Assembly (NCBI GenBank): GCA_036389485.1
Contig: DASVPR010000049.1
Span: 1 to 64,000, forward strand
DNA length: 64,000 nt
Reading direction: 5' to 3'
DNA from: CADCVT01 sp036389485
GTDB taxonomy: Bacteria > Actinomycetota > Thermoleophilia > Solirubrobacterales > Solirubrobacteraceae
The translations under genes were made by a program, and so were the position numbers. Under the pieces are notes generated by a model. It was given only the letters and a program-made list of their open reading frames with translations. It did not search any database and was not told where the DNA came from. Positions 7,889 to 16,710 of this stretch are shown piece after piece; the stretch's first letter is position 1, and each line of letters opens with the position of its first letter.

Positions 7889-9352
7889 GCCCGCCTTCAC
7901 CGTCGAGCCGACGCTCTCCGAGGTCCGCGAGCTCGCGCGCGACCACAACGTCATCCCGCTGCGGACGTCTTTCATCGACGACGTCGAGACGCCTGTGTCC
8001 GCGTTCCTCAAGCTGCGCGGCCGCAACCCGCAGTACCCGGCGTTCCTGCTCGAGTCCGCCGAGCGCGGCCAGCAGGTCGGGCGCTACTCGTTCATCGGCG
8101 TGCGCCCGCGGAAGGTGCTCCGGTGGGACCTGGGCGATCCCGGCGACCCGTACGCCCTGGTCGCCGAGGAGGTCGGGCGCCACCGCCAGGCGCCGCTGCC
8201 GGACCTGCCGCCGTTCAGCGGCGGCGCCGTCGGCCTCTTCGGCTACGACCTCGTCCGCACGGTCGAGACCACGCTGGGCGAGCCGAACCCGGACGTCATC
8301 GGCCTGCCCGACCTCGCGCTGATGCTGAGCGACGTGCTCGTGATCTTCGACCACCTCAAGCACACGATCACCGTGCTCGTGAACGTCTACGCCGAGCGGG
8401 CCGAGGACGTCGACGAGGCCTACGCCGACGCGATCGCGACGATCGCCAAGGCGCGCGGCCTGCTCGCCGGCCCGGTCCCCGGCCTCGGCACGCGCCCCCC
8501 GCGCGGGGAGCGGCCGCGTTTCGAGTCGAACATGCCCCGCGAGCGGTTCGAGGCGATGGTCGCGCGGATCGTCGAGTACGTCCACGCCGGCGACGCGTTC
8601 CAGGTCGTTCCCTCGCAGCGCTGGAGCGCCCCGCTCGACCTCGACCCGTTCAGCGTCTACCGCGGGCTGCGGGTCGTCAACCCGAGCCCGTACATGTACT
8701 TCCTCGACTTCCAGGACTTCCAGGTCGCGGGGGCCAGCCCCGAGCCGCTGCTCACCGTCACCGGCCGCCACGCCTCGACCCGCCCGATCGCCGGCACCCG
8801 CCCGCGCGGCGCCAACGCCGCGGAGGACGCCCGGATCGCCGACGAGCTGCTGGCCGACGCGAAGGAGCGCGCCGAGCACGTGATGCTGGTCGACCTGGGC
8901 CGCAACGACCTCGGGCGCGTGTGCGAGTACGGCTCCGTCGCCGTCGACGAGTTCATGGCCGTCGAGACCTACTCGCACGTCATGCACATCGTCAGCAGCG
9001 TGTCCGGCGAGCTGCGCGACGGCGTCGGCCCGATGGACGCGCTGCGGTCGATCCTTCCCGCGGGCACGCTCAGCGGCGCCCCGAAGGTCCGAGCGATGGA
9101 GATCATCGACGAGCTCGAGCCGGTCAAGCGCGGTGGCTACGGTGGGGCGATCGGCTACCTGAGCTACACCGGCGACCTCGACACCTGCATCCACATCCGC
9201 ACGGTGGTGATGAAGGACGGCGCCGCGCACGTCCAGGCCGGCGGCGGCACCGTCGCCGACGCGAAGCCGGCCTACGAGTTCGCGGAGTCCGAGGCGAAGG
9301 CCCGCGCGGTGCTCCGCGCGTTCGAGCTGGCCGAGGAGCAGGCGGAGTGGCC

Positions 9353-9356
<4 letters not shown>
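7872..9356 (+). CDS. trpE: Anthranilate synthase component I
   Basis: Converts chorismate plus ammonia or glutamine to anthranilate, the first committed step of tryptophan synthesis. The 494-aa length is normal. The N-terminal FLLESA element (LLES, the tryptophan feedback site in known TrpE) is at about residue 58. The chorismate-binding core carries LVDLGRNDLGRV, GTLSGAPKVRAMEIIDELEP and AGGGTVADAKP. It overlaps hisIE by 17 nt and trpG by 4 nt. No leader peptide rich in Trp codons precedes the operon. Confidence 0.96.
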
Positions 9357-9906
<550 letters not shown>

Positions 9907-9910
<4 letters not shown>

Positions 9911-10407
9911 TCCTGCGCGCCGCACAGCCTTCCGACATCCCCGCCCTGCTCGACATCACCGTGAAGGGGTTCGACACCTATCGCGACTTCGCGCCGCCCG
10001 GCTGGCGCATGCCCGACTTCGAGAGCCTCGGCGAGCGTGTCATCGACGAGGAGGCGTGGTGGTGGGTGGCCGCCGGGGAGGGCGGGGACCCCGTCGGCCA
10101 CGCGCTGATGATCCCGGCCGCGCGGTCGCGTGAGCCCGTCGACGACCCGCGCCTCGGGCACGTGATGCAGCTCTTCGTCCTGCCGTCGCACTGGGGCACG
10201 GGCGTCGCGCGAGCGCTCCACGAGGCGATGGTCGAGGAGGCGCCGCGCCGCGGCTTCGACGAGCTGCGGCTCTTCACGCCCTCCGGCCAGAGACGCGCCC
10301 GCGCGTTCTACGAGCGCGAGCGCTGGCGGCCGCTGCGCGAGCTCGACGACACCGCGCTCGGCTTCCCTGTCGTTGAATACCGGCGCGCATGCCCCATCCC
10401 GTCCTGA
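9907..10407 (+). CDS. GNAT family N-acetyltransferase inside the trp operon
   Basis: A 166-aa GCN5-related acyltransferase. The acetyl-CoA loop is VLPSHWGTGVARALHEAMV (about residues 85-103), and the C-terminal GQRRARAFYERERWRPL matches the usual FY.k.GF ending. The GTG start overlaps the trpG stop (GTGA), and its 3' end overlaps trpD by 19 nt, so it must be co-translated with the tryptophan genes. The substrate is unknown; nothing shows that it acts on a tryptophan intermediate. Confidence 0.88.
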
Positions 10408-11411
10408 CCAAGGCCGTCGACCGCGTCGCCCAGGGCGAGGACCTGCGCCGCGAGGAGGCGGAGGAGGTCCTCGCCACCATCATGGCCGGCGAGGCGAGCG
10501 ACGTGCAGATCGCGGCGTTCCTGATCGCCCTGCGCGCGAAGGGGGAGACGGCGGACGAGCTGGCCGGCCTGGCGCAGGCGATGCGCTCGCTCGCCGCGCG
10601 CGTCGAGACCAGCCGCGAGGACCTGCTCGACACCGCCGGCACCGGGGGCGGGCGCACGACGTTCAACGTCTCGACGACGGCGGCGCTGATCGCGGCCGGC
10701 GCCGGGTGCGCGGTCGCCAAGCACGGCAACCGCTCGGCCACCGGGCTGAGCGGCTCGGCGGACGTCCTCGAGGCGCTCGGCGCGCGCCTCGACGTGCCGC
10801 CTCCGCACGTGGCGCGCTGCATCGAGGAGGCGGGCTTCGGCTTCATGTTCGCGCCCGCCCACCATGGCGCGACCCGCCACGTCGTGCCCGTCCGCAAGGA
10901 GCTCGCGGTCCGCACGATCTTCAACTTCCTCGGCCCGCTGACGAACCCGGCGGGGGCGACACGCCAGCTCATCGGCGTCTCCGATGCCCGGATGCTCGAC
11001 GTCATGGCGCAGGCGCTCGCCCGGCTGGGCGCGGTGCGGGCGCTGGTAGTGTCCAGCGAGGATGGGCTCGACGAGCTGTCTACGTCCGCGCCGACGAGAG
11101 TCGTGGAAGTGAACGGGGAGCGGATCGAGCGGTACACGGTCGCGCCGGCCGACTGCGGGCTGCCCGACGCGCCCGCGGACGCGGTCGGCGGCGGCACGCC
11201 CGAGGAGAACGCGGCGACGACCCGCGCGATCCTCGCCGGCGAGCGCGGCCCGCGCCGCGACCTCGCGATGCTCAACGCGGGGGCCGCGATCTACGCGGGC
11301 GGGCGCGCCGGCTCGATCGCCGAGGGCGTGCGCGTCGCGGAGGAGGCCGTCGACTCGGGCGCCGCGAACCGGACGCTCGAGGCCTACGTGGAGCTGTCGA
11401 GGGCGGCGTGA
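10389..11411 (+). CDS. trpD: Anthranilate phosphoribosyltransferase
   Basis: Transfers ribose-5-phosphate from PRPP to anthranilate (340 aa, normal length). The glycine-rich PRPP loop DTAGTGGGRTTFNVS is near residues 79-93, and KHGNRSATGLSGSADVLEALG follows. The helical N-terminal domain is typical. It starts at ATG 10389, inside the end of the GNAT gene, and overlaps trpC by 4 nt. Confidence 0.96.
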   Translation: MPHPVLTKAVDRVAQGEDLRREEAEEVLATIMAGEASDVQIAAFLIALRAKGETADELAGLAQAMRSLAARVETSREDLLDTAGTGGGRTTFNVSTTAALIAAGAGCAVAKHGNRSATGLSGSADVLEALGARLDVPPPHVARCIEEAGFGFMFAPAHHGATRHVVPVRKELAVRTIFNFLGPLTNPAGATRQLIGVSDARMLDVMAQALARLGAVRALVVSSEDGLDELSTSAPTRVVEVNGERIERYTVAPADCGLPDAPADAVGGGTPEENAATTRAILAGERGPRRDLAMLNAGAAIYAGGRAGSIAEGVRVAEEAVDSGAANRTLEAYVELSRAA

Positions 11412-12211
11412 ACGTGCTCGAGCGCATCGTCGACGCGACGCGCCAGGACGTCCGGCGCCGCCGCGAGCAGGTCCCGCTCGGCGACCTCGAGCGCCAGCTC
11501 GCCGCGCCGCGCCAGGACCGCCCGTTCTCGGAGGCCCTGACGCGCCCCGGCGTCTCGGTGATCGCCGAGCACAAGCGCCGCTCGCCGTCCGCCGGCGAGA
11601 TCCGGGCCGGCGCGTCGGTGACCGAGATCGTCCAGGCCTACGAGCGCGGCGGCGCGGCGGCGGTGTCGGTGCTCACCGAGCAGCAGCACTTCGGCGGCTC
11701 GCTCGACGACCTGCGCGCCGCGCGCGGCGCCTCGCGCCTGCCGATCCTGCGCAAGGACTTCGTCGTCGACCCGTACCAGGTCTACGAGACCGCGGCGGCC
11801 GGCGCGGACGCGCTGCTGCTCATCGTCGCGGCGCTCGAGCGCGACGACCTCGAGCGCCTGTTCGACGAGGCGCGCTCCCTCGACCTCGACGTGCTGGTCG
11901 AGGTGCACGACGAGACCGAGCTCGACTGCGCGCTCGAGGTGATCGACGCCGACGTCATCGGGATCAACAACCGCGACCTGACCGACTTCAGCGTCGACGT
12001 CGAGCGCACGTTCGAGCTGCTCTCCGACGTCCCGGCCGGCAAGACGGTCGTGTCGGAGTCGGGCTTCCACTCGCGCGAGCAGCTCGACGAGCTGGAGCGG
12101 GTCGGGGTCGATGCCGTGCTGGTGGGCGAGGTGCTGATGCGTGCTCCCGATCCCGAGGCGGCCTGTCGCGCGCTGACGGGCGCGGACTTCGAGCACGACA
12201 CGATGTACTGA
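11408..12211 (+). CDS. trpC: Indole-3-glycerol phosphate synthase
   Basis: TIM-barrel enzyme (267 aa) closing the indole ring of CdRP. The catalytic Lys residues are in VIAEHKRRSPSAG (about 49-61) and ILRKDFVVDPYQVYE (about 114). GINNRDL and SESGFHS mark the phosphate-binding end. It is monofunctional: TrpF is encoded separately two genes later. The GTG start overlaps the trpD stop, and its final base overlaps the htrA start. Confidence 0.95.
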   Translation: MNVLERIVDATRQDVRRRREQVPLGDLERQLAAPRQDRPFSEALTRPGVSVIAEHKRRSPSAGEIRAGASVTEIVQAYERGGAAAVSVLTEQQHFGGSLDDLRAARGASRLPILRKDFVVDPYQVYETAAAGADALLLIVAALERDDLERLFDEARSLDLDVLVEVHDETELDCALEVIDADVIGINNRDLTDFSVDVERTFELLSDVPAGKTVVSESGFHSREQLDELERVGVDAVLVGEVLMRAPDPEAACRALTGADFEHDTMY

Positions 12212-13314
12212 TGCGGAAGGCGCTCGTTCCTGTGCTCGCGGCGCTGGCCGGCGGGGCGATCGGCGGCGGGGTCGTCGCGCTCGTCGACGACGACGGCGGC
12301 GGCGGCGAGACGCGGACCGTCGTGCAGCAGCCGCCGCTGTCCGGCGGCGACGGCGAGGGCCTCGACGCCGCCGAGATCTACCGGCGCGACGGGCCCGGCG
12401 TCGTGTTCATCGTCGCCGACGTCGTCGAGCCGGCGCAGACGCCGTTCGACTTCGGGCTGCCGCAGCAGCGCGGGCAGGCGACCGGCACCGGGTTCGTCAT
12501 CGACGACGACGGCAACATCCTCACGAACGCCCACGTCGTCGAGAACGCGACGAACGTCTCCGTCCGCTTCTCCGACCAGAAGACGGCGGAGGCGGAGGTC
12601 CGCGGGCGCGACCGCTCCTCCGACCTCGCGCTGCTGAAGGTCGACCCCGAGGGCCTCGCCCTGCGGCCGCTGACGCTCGGCAGCAGCGCGGGCGTGAAGG
12701 TCGGCGACCCGACGGTCGCGATCGGCAACCCGTTCGGGCTGGAGCGGACGCTGACGACGGGCGTGGTCTCCGCGCTGCAGCGGCGCATCGACGCGCCGGA
12801 CGGGTTCACGATCTCCGACGTCATCCAGACGGACGCCGCGATCAACCCCGGCAACTCCGGCGGGCCGCTGATCGACGCGAGCGGCCGCGTGATCGGGATC
12901 AACTCGGCGATCCGGACCGGCGGCAGCGGCAGCGAGGGGAACATCGGGATCGGGTTCGCGGTCCCGATCGACACGGCGAAGCGGGTGCTCGACACGCTCA
13001 AGGAGGGCAAGGACGTCGAGCGCGCCTACCTGGGCGTCACGACGGCGACCGTCACGCCCGAGCTGAACCTCAAGGCCGACCGCGGCGCGGTCGTGCAGGA
13101 CGTCGCCCCGCTGTCGCCGGCGGACGACGCCGGCCTGATCATCGGCGACGTGATCGTCAGGCTCGGCGGCGAGGACGTGAAGAGCACCGACGACGTGAGC
13201 CGCATCGTCGACGAGCACGAGCCGGGCGACGAGCTGGAGCTCGAGGTCGTCCGCGCGGGCAAGCGCGAGAAGACCAAGGTCGAGCTGGCCAAGCGACCTA
13301 CAGTGACGGGGTGA
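12211..13314 (+). CDS. HtrA/DegP-type S1C serine protease with PDZ domain
   Basis: Membrane-anchored, extracytoplasmic trypsin-like protease (367 aa). An N-terminal hydrophobic segment (about residues 3-27) is followed by an acidic/Gly linker. The catalytic triad is intact: H108 in TNAHVV, D138 in SSDLALLKV and S216 in GNSGGPL. A PDZ domain covers about 270-360 (AYLGVTTATV, DDAGLIIGDVIVRLGG). It is embedded in the trp operon: its ATG overlaps trpC by one base and its stop overlaps the trpF GTG start (GTGA). The role is probably envelope protein quality control. The link to tryptophan synthesis is unexplained. Confidence 0.93.
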   Translation: MRKALVPVLAALAGGAIGGGVVALVDDDGGGGETRTVVQQPPLSGGDGEGLDAAEIYRRDGPGVVFIVADVVEPAQTPFDFGLPQQRGQATGTGFVIDDDGNILTNAHVVENATNVSVRFSDQKTAEAEVRGRDRSSDLALLKVDPEGLALRPLTLGSSAGVKVGDPTVAIGNPFGLERTLTTGVVSALQRRIDAPDGFTISDVIQTDAAINPGNSGGPLIDASGRVIGINSAIRTGGSGSEGNIGIGFAVPIDTAKRVLDTLKEGKDVERAYLGVTTATVTPELNLKADRGAVVQDVAPLSPADDAGLIIGDVIVRLGGEDVKSTDDVSRIVDEHEPGDELELEVVRAGKREKTKVELAKRPTVTG

Positions 13315-13919
13315 CCCGGGTCAAGCTCTGCGGCATCACGTCGCTCGACGACGCGCGGATGTGCGTCGAGCACCGGCCGTGGGCGATCGGGCTCATCTTC
13401 GTCCCGCACTCCCGGCGCCGCGTCCGCCTCAGCGCGGCCTCCTCCATCACGTCGGCACTCCGTCGGCAGGTCGAGATCGCCGGCGTCTTCGAGAACGCCG
13501 CGCTCGACCACGTCGTCGGCACCACGAACGAGCTGGGCCTGTCCATCGTCCAGCTCCACGGCGACGAGGGACCCAGCTACTGCGCCGAGGTCGCGCGGCG
13601 GACCGGCGCGAAGGTGATGAAGGCGGTCCGCGTGCGATCGGCGGAGCAGGTCCGCGCACTGCGCACGTTCCCCGTCGACTTCCACATGCTCGATGGCGGG
13701 GGCGGCGAGTCGTTCGAGTGGTCCCTCGCGAGCGAGCGGCGGTCGGAGATCCCTCTCGTCGTGGCCGGTGGGCTGACCCCGGAGAACGTCGGCGCCGCGA
13801 TCGAGGCGACCCGGCCGTTCGCGGTGGACGTCGCCAGTGGGGTCGAGGCCTCGCCGGGAGTGAAGGACGCGCAGAAGGTGGCGGCGTTCGTTCGCGCCGC
13901 CGAGGGGGCGATGGTGTGA
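13311..13919 (+). CDS. trpF: Phosphoribosylanthranilate isomerase
   Basis: Amadori rearrangement of PRA to CdRP (202 aa, cytosolic TIM barrel). The catalytic Cys is in KLCGITSLDDA (residue 7) and the catalytic Asp in HMLDGGGG (about residue 127). VAGGLTPENV and VDVASGVEASPGVKD form the phosphate site. The GTG start overlaps the htrA stop and its own stop overlaps the trpB start. Many actinobacteria lack trpF and use dual-substrate PriA, so a dedicated TrpF here is informative. Confidence 0.95.
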   Translation: MTRVKLCGITSLDDARMCVEHRPWAIGLIFVPHSRRRVRLSAASSITSALRRQVEIAGVFENAALDHVVGTTNELGLSIVQLHGDEGPSYCAEVARRTGAKVMKAVRVRSAEQVRALRTFPVDFHMLDGGGGESFEWSLASERRSEIPLVVAGGLTPENVGAAIEATRPFAVDVASGVEASPGVKDAQKVAAFVRAAEGAMV

Positions 13920-15073
13920 CGGTGGAGCACCGGTTCGGGCCGTACGGCGGGCAGTACGTTCCCGAGACGCTGATGCCCGCGCTGGCCGAGCTCGAGGCCG
14001 AGTGGCTGGCCGCGCGCGACGATCCGGCCTACCAGTCCGAGTTCGCGGGCCTGCTGCGCGACTTCGTCGGGCGCCCGACGCCGCTGTACCTCGCGACCCG
14101 GCTGAGCGAGGTCGCGGGGCGCGAGGTCTGGCTCAAGCGGGAGGACCTGAACCACACCGGCTCGCACAAGATCAACAACGCGATCGGCCAGGCGCTGCTC
14201 GCGAAGCGGATGGGCAAGCGCCGGGTCATCGCCGAGACCGGCGCCGGACAGCACGGCGTGGCGAGCGCGACCGCCTGCGCGCTGCTCGACCTCGAGTGCA
14301 TCGTCTACATGGGCGCCGAGGACGTCCGCCGCCAGGCGCCGAACGTGCAGCGGATGCAGCTGCTCGGGGCGACCGTCGTGTCGGTCGAGGCGGGTGCGCG
14401 GACGCTGAAGGAGGCCGTGAGCGAGGCGATCCGGGATTGGGTCACCAACGTCGAGACGACCCACTACGTCATCGGCAGCGCGGTCGGGCCCGCGCCGTAC
14501 CCGGCCATCGTGCGCGACCTGCAGCGGCGGATCGGCGATGAGGCGCGCGCGCAGCTGCTCGAGCGCGCGGGGCGGCTGCCCGACCGCGTGATCGCGTGCG
14601 TCGGCGGCGGCTCGAACTCGATCGGCATGTTCGCGGGCTTCTACGACGACCCGGTCGCGCTGATCGGCGTCGAGGCGGCGGGGGAGGGGCTGGAGACCGG
14701 CCATCACGGCGCGCCCCTCACCGCGGGCGGGCGCCCCGGCGTGCTGCACGGCGCGCTGTCGGCCGTGATGCAGGACGCCGAGGGCCAGATCACCGAGGCC
14801 CACTCCGTCTCGGCGGGCCTCGACTACCCGGGCTCGGGGCCCGAGCACGCCTGGCTGCGCGACTCCGGCCGCGCGACGTACGTCGCGGTCGGCGACGACG
14901 ACGCGCTCGCGGCGTTCCGCCAGGTGGCGCGCCTGGAGGGGATCATCCCGGCGCTGGAGACCGCCCACGCGCTGCACTACGCGCTCGCCGTCCCCTCGGA
15001 CTCCGCGCTGGATCTCCTGTGCCTCAGTGGGCGAGGTGACAAGGACCTGGCGGAGGTCCTGGCGCGGACGTAG
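13916..15073 (+). CDS. trpB: Tryptophan synthase beta chain
   Basis: PLP-dependent beta-replacement of serine by indole (385 aa). The PLP Lys is K85 in HTGSHKINNAIGQA. The phosphate-binding loop GGGSNSIGMFAGF and the C-terminal LCLSGRGDKDLAEVL agree with TrpB1-type enzymes. GTG 13916 overlaps the trpF stop; a GTG at 13922 is an alternative. trpA does not follow directly: it lies 5.1 kb downstream, past a pseudogene, a glycosidase-like gene and two opposite-strand genes. Confidence 0.96.
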   Translation: MTVEHRFGPYGGQYVPETLMPALAELEAEWLAARDDPAYQSEFAGLLRDFVGRPTPLYLATRLSEVAGREVWLKREDLNHTGSHKINNAIGQALLAKRMGKRRVIAETGAGQHGVASATACALLDLECIVYMGAEDVRRQAPNVQRMQLLGATVVSVEAGARTLKEAVSEAIRDWVTNVETTHYVIGSAVGPAPYPAIVRDLQRRIGDEARAQLLERAGRLPDRVIACVGGGSNSIGMFAGFYDDPVALIGVEAAGEGLETGHHGAPLTAGGRPGVLHGALSAVMQDAEGQITEAHSVSAGLDYPGSGPEHAWLRDSGRATYVAVGDDDALAAFRQVARLEGIIPALETAHALHYALAVPSDSALDLLCLSGRGDKDLAEVLART

Positions 15074-15099
15074 GACCGCGAGCACCGCCGGGGCCGCCT

Positions 15100-15335
15100 G
15101 GACCGCCGATCGCCAGGTCGTACCACCGGGTTGCTGACGAAGATGTAGTCGATCTTCTCGCGGTCGTCCTTCCGGTCCTCGGACGGGAAGGGCCATGTGT
15201 CTCGCCGAACCGGCAGGGCGGCGACGCGCACTGGGCTCGTCGAAGTCGTCGCCGGGATGGAGGTGCGTCGTGCAGATCTTCGTGTCACGCGCGGAGTTCG
15301 TGGTCGCGCAGAGCAGCTTGCGCCGCGTCGGATCA
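15100..15335 (-). pseudogene. Remnant of an endonuclease/exonuclease/phosphatase family gene
   Basis: Reading leftward, one frame at about 15335-15241 gives KLLCATTNSARDTKICTTHL followed by PGDD. A second frame at about 15205-15121 gives RRDTWPFPSEDR and then EKIDYIFVSNPVV. Together these resemble the THL and KIDYIFVS elements of EEP-family phosphohydrolases. The match is split by at least one frameshift and lacks both the N-terminal NxxN region and the C-terminal SDH motif. It is a decayed fragment abutting trpB, which supports rearrangement at this point of the trp locus. Confidence 0.6.
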
Positions 15336-15454
15336 GTCGTGGCCGGGTTGTTGTCGGGCAGCCGTCGTTCGCGAGCCGCGAGTGGCGGCCTGGGGGCCGT
15401 TCTAGGTGGGATGCGCGCGGCGCGTGCGGCATTCGTTGAGTTGTCGGAGTGCCG

Positions 15455-15484
15455 TTGCATGCCGCGGGCGCGGTGAGGTAGCGT
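15455..15484 (+). promoter_or_regulatory. Putative promoter of the glycosidase-like gene
   Basis: TTGCAT at 15455-15460, an 18-nt spacer, and TAGCGT at 15479-15484. The predicted start lies about 24 nt before the ATG at 15515, which leaves room for the GAGGGAG Shine-Dalgarno at 15500-15506. Confidence 0.45.
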
Positions 15485-15514
15485 CGCCAGGACCGCCTCG
15501 AGGGAGTGAGCGAC

Positions 15515-16648
15515 ATGGCCGCACAGCCGAAGGCACGGATCGTCGTCCTGGCGTTGGCAGCTATGACGGCGGCGGCATGCGCCGGCGTTCTCGCGTCCGG
15601 CGCCCACGCTCTGCCGTTCCACGGATTCAACGCGATCCAGTGGCCTTGCACGCCGGAGGAGGCCTATCCCGGAACAAACTGCGTCGACGGCCATCACTAT
15701 CGCCTCCCCCTCGGCGAGTTCGTCTACCGCTTCCGCTCCGACGCCGAATGCGCACGCGACCGGGCACGAGCCCTGGGATCTGGCACGTGGAACTTCGACC
15801 GCGAGAACAAGGCGATCGACGCCATGCGGCAGCTGCGACCGGGCGCTGAGCCGTTCATGGTGCTGACGAGCGGCCCCAACACGCCGGCCAACGACTGCGG
15901 CGGCTACAAGATGCCGACCACCAACACGGAGCTGACCGACTGGTACTGGTTCGTCCGGGCCGCCACTCAGAACGCGCTCGCCAGGAACGTTCAGGACCTC
16001 GAGATCTGGAACGAGCCCAACGCCCGCCAGTACAACGGCGGGTCGGCCGACCCGAACGCCTACGGAAACGCCTACTGCTTCGCGTCGGCAGCCGTGCGAG
16101 ACCAGGGCGGCTCGTCCATCCGGCTCCACCTCGGCGGGATCGCGGACGACGGGACCGACAACCCCTACCCGGCGTACGGCTATGGAGCGAAGGCCTGGCT
16201 GGGATACGTCAAGACCGGTCTTCAGCTGAACTGCAACGGCAACTACAGGGTGGACGGCGTCTCACACCACTTCTACCCGACGTCCAGCGACCCGGCCGGG
16301 GAGCTCGGCAGACGCACGCAGGTGATGCGCAGCGCGATCAACAACACCTTCGGATACACCAACCAGAAGCTGCTGATGGTCACCGAGGTGGGATACGTCG
16401 CGTACAACAGCTTCGGCACTGTGGACAACAACCTCACCTCCAGTCGTGTCTCCGCACTGCTCGAGAACTGCTGGGCGAACCGCCACCGCGACTACATTCG
16501 CGCCTGCTACTCGTGGACCCTCCAGGAGGTGCCGGGCCAGCCGCGGTCCGACTACGGGCTCCTCACCTCGGGCTTGAGCACCGCAAAGCCGGTGTGGACG
16601 GCATGGAACAACGCCGTGAGAGGGCACACTTGCCTGAACTGCCCATAG
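15515..16648 (+). CDS. Secreted glycosidase-like protein (clan GH-A fold)
   Basis: A 377-aa exported protein resembling retaining glycosidases of clan GH-A. The putative acid/base Glu is in LEIWNEPNARQY (near residue 170) and the putative nucleophile Glu in VTEVGYVAYN (near 290). Aromatic barrel residues (GVSHHFYP, CYSWTLQE) fit. The signal peptide runs to about AHA (residue 31); an AAC near residue 21 could be a weak lipobox. I chose ATG 15515 over GTG 15506 because GAGGGAG abuts the GTG but is 8 nt from the ATG. Base composition is less GC-rich than its neighbours and it has its own promoter, consistent with recent acquisition. The polysaccharide target is unknown. Confidence 0.75.
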   Translation: MAAQPKARIVVLALAAMTAAACAGVLASGAHALPFHGFNAIQWPCTPEEAYPGTNCVDGHHYRLPLGEFVYRFRSDAECARDRARALGSGTWNFDRENKAIDAMRQLRPGAEPFMVLTSGPNTPANDCGGYKMPTTNTELTDWYWFVRAATQNALARNVQDLEIWNEPNARQYNGGSADPNAYGNAYCFASAAVRDQGGSSIRLHLGGIADDGTDNPYPAYGYGAKAWLGYVKTGLQLNCNGNYRVDGVSHHFYPTSSDPAGELGRRTQVMRSAINNTFGYTNQKLLMVTEVGYVAYNSFGTVDNNLTSSRVSALLENCWANRHRDYIRACYSWTLQEVPGQPRSDYGLLTSGLSTAKPVWTAWNNAVRGHTCLNCP

Positions 16649-16710
16649 GACCGGCGCTACAGGTCGAGGTGGTCGTGCATGGGTGTCGCGGTGTCCTGCG
16701 CGAAGCCCTG

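Noticed and set aside
13577..16129. A long minus-strand open frame antisense to trpF, trpB and the glycosidase-like gene
   Set aside because: It is a shadow of the plus-strand genes except for the short stretch at about 15241-15335, which I report as part of a pseudogene.
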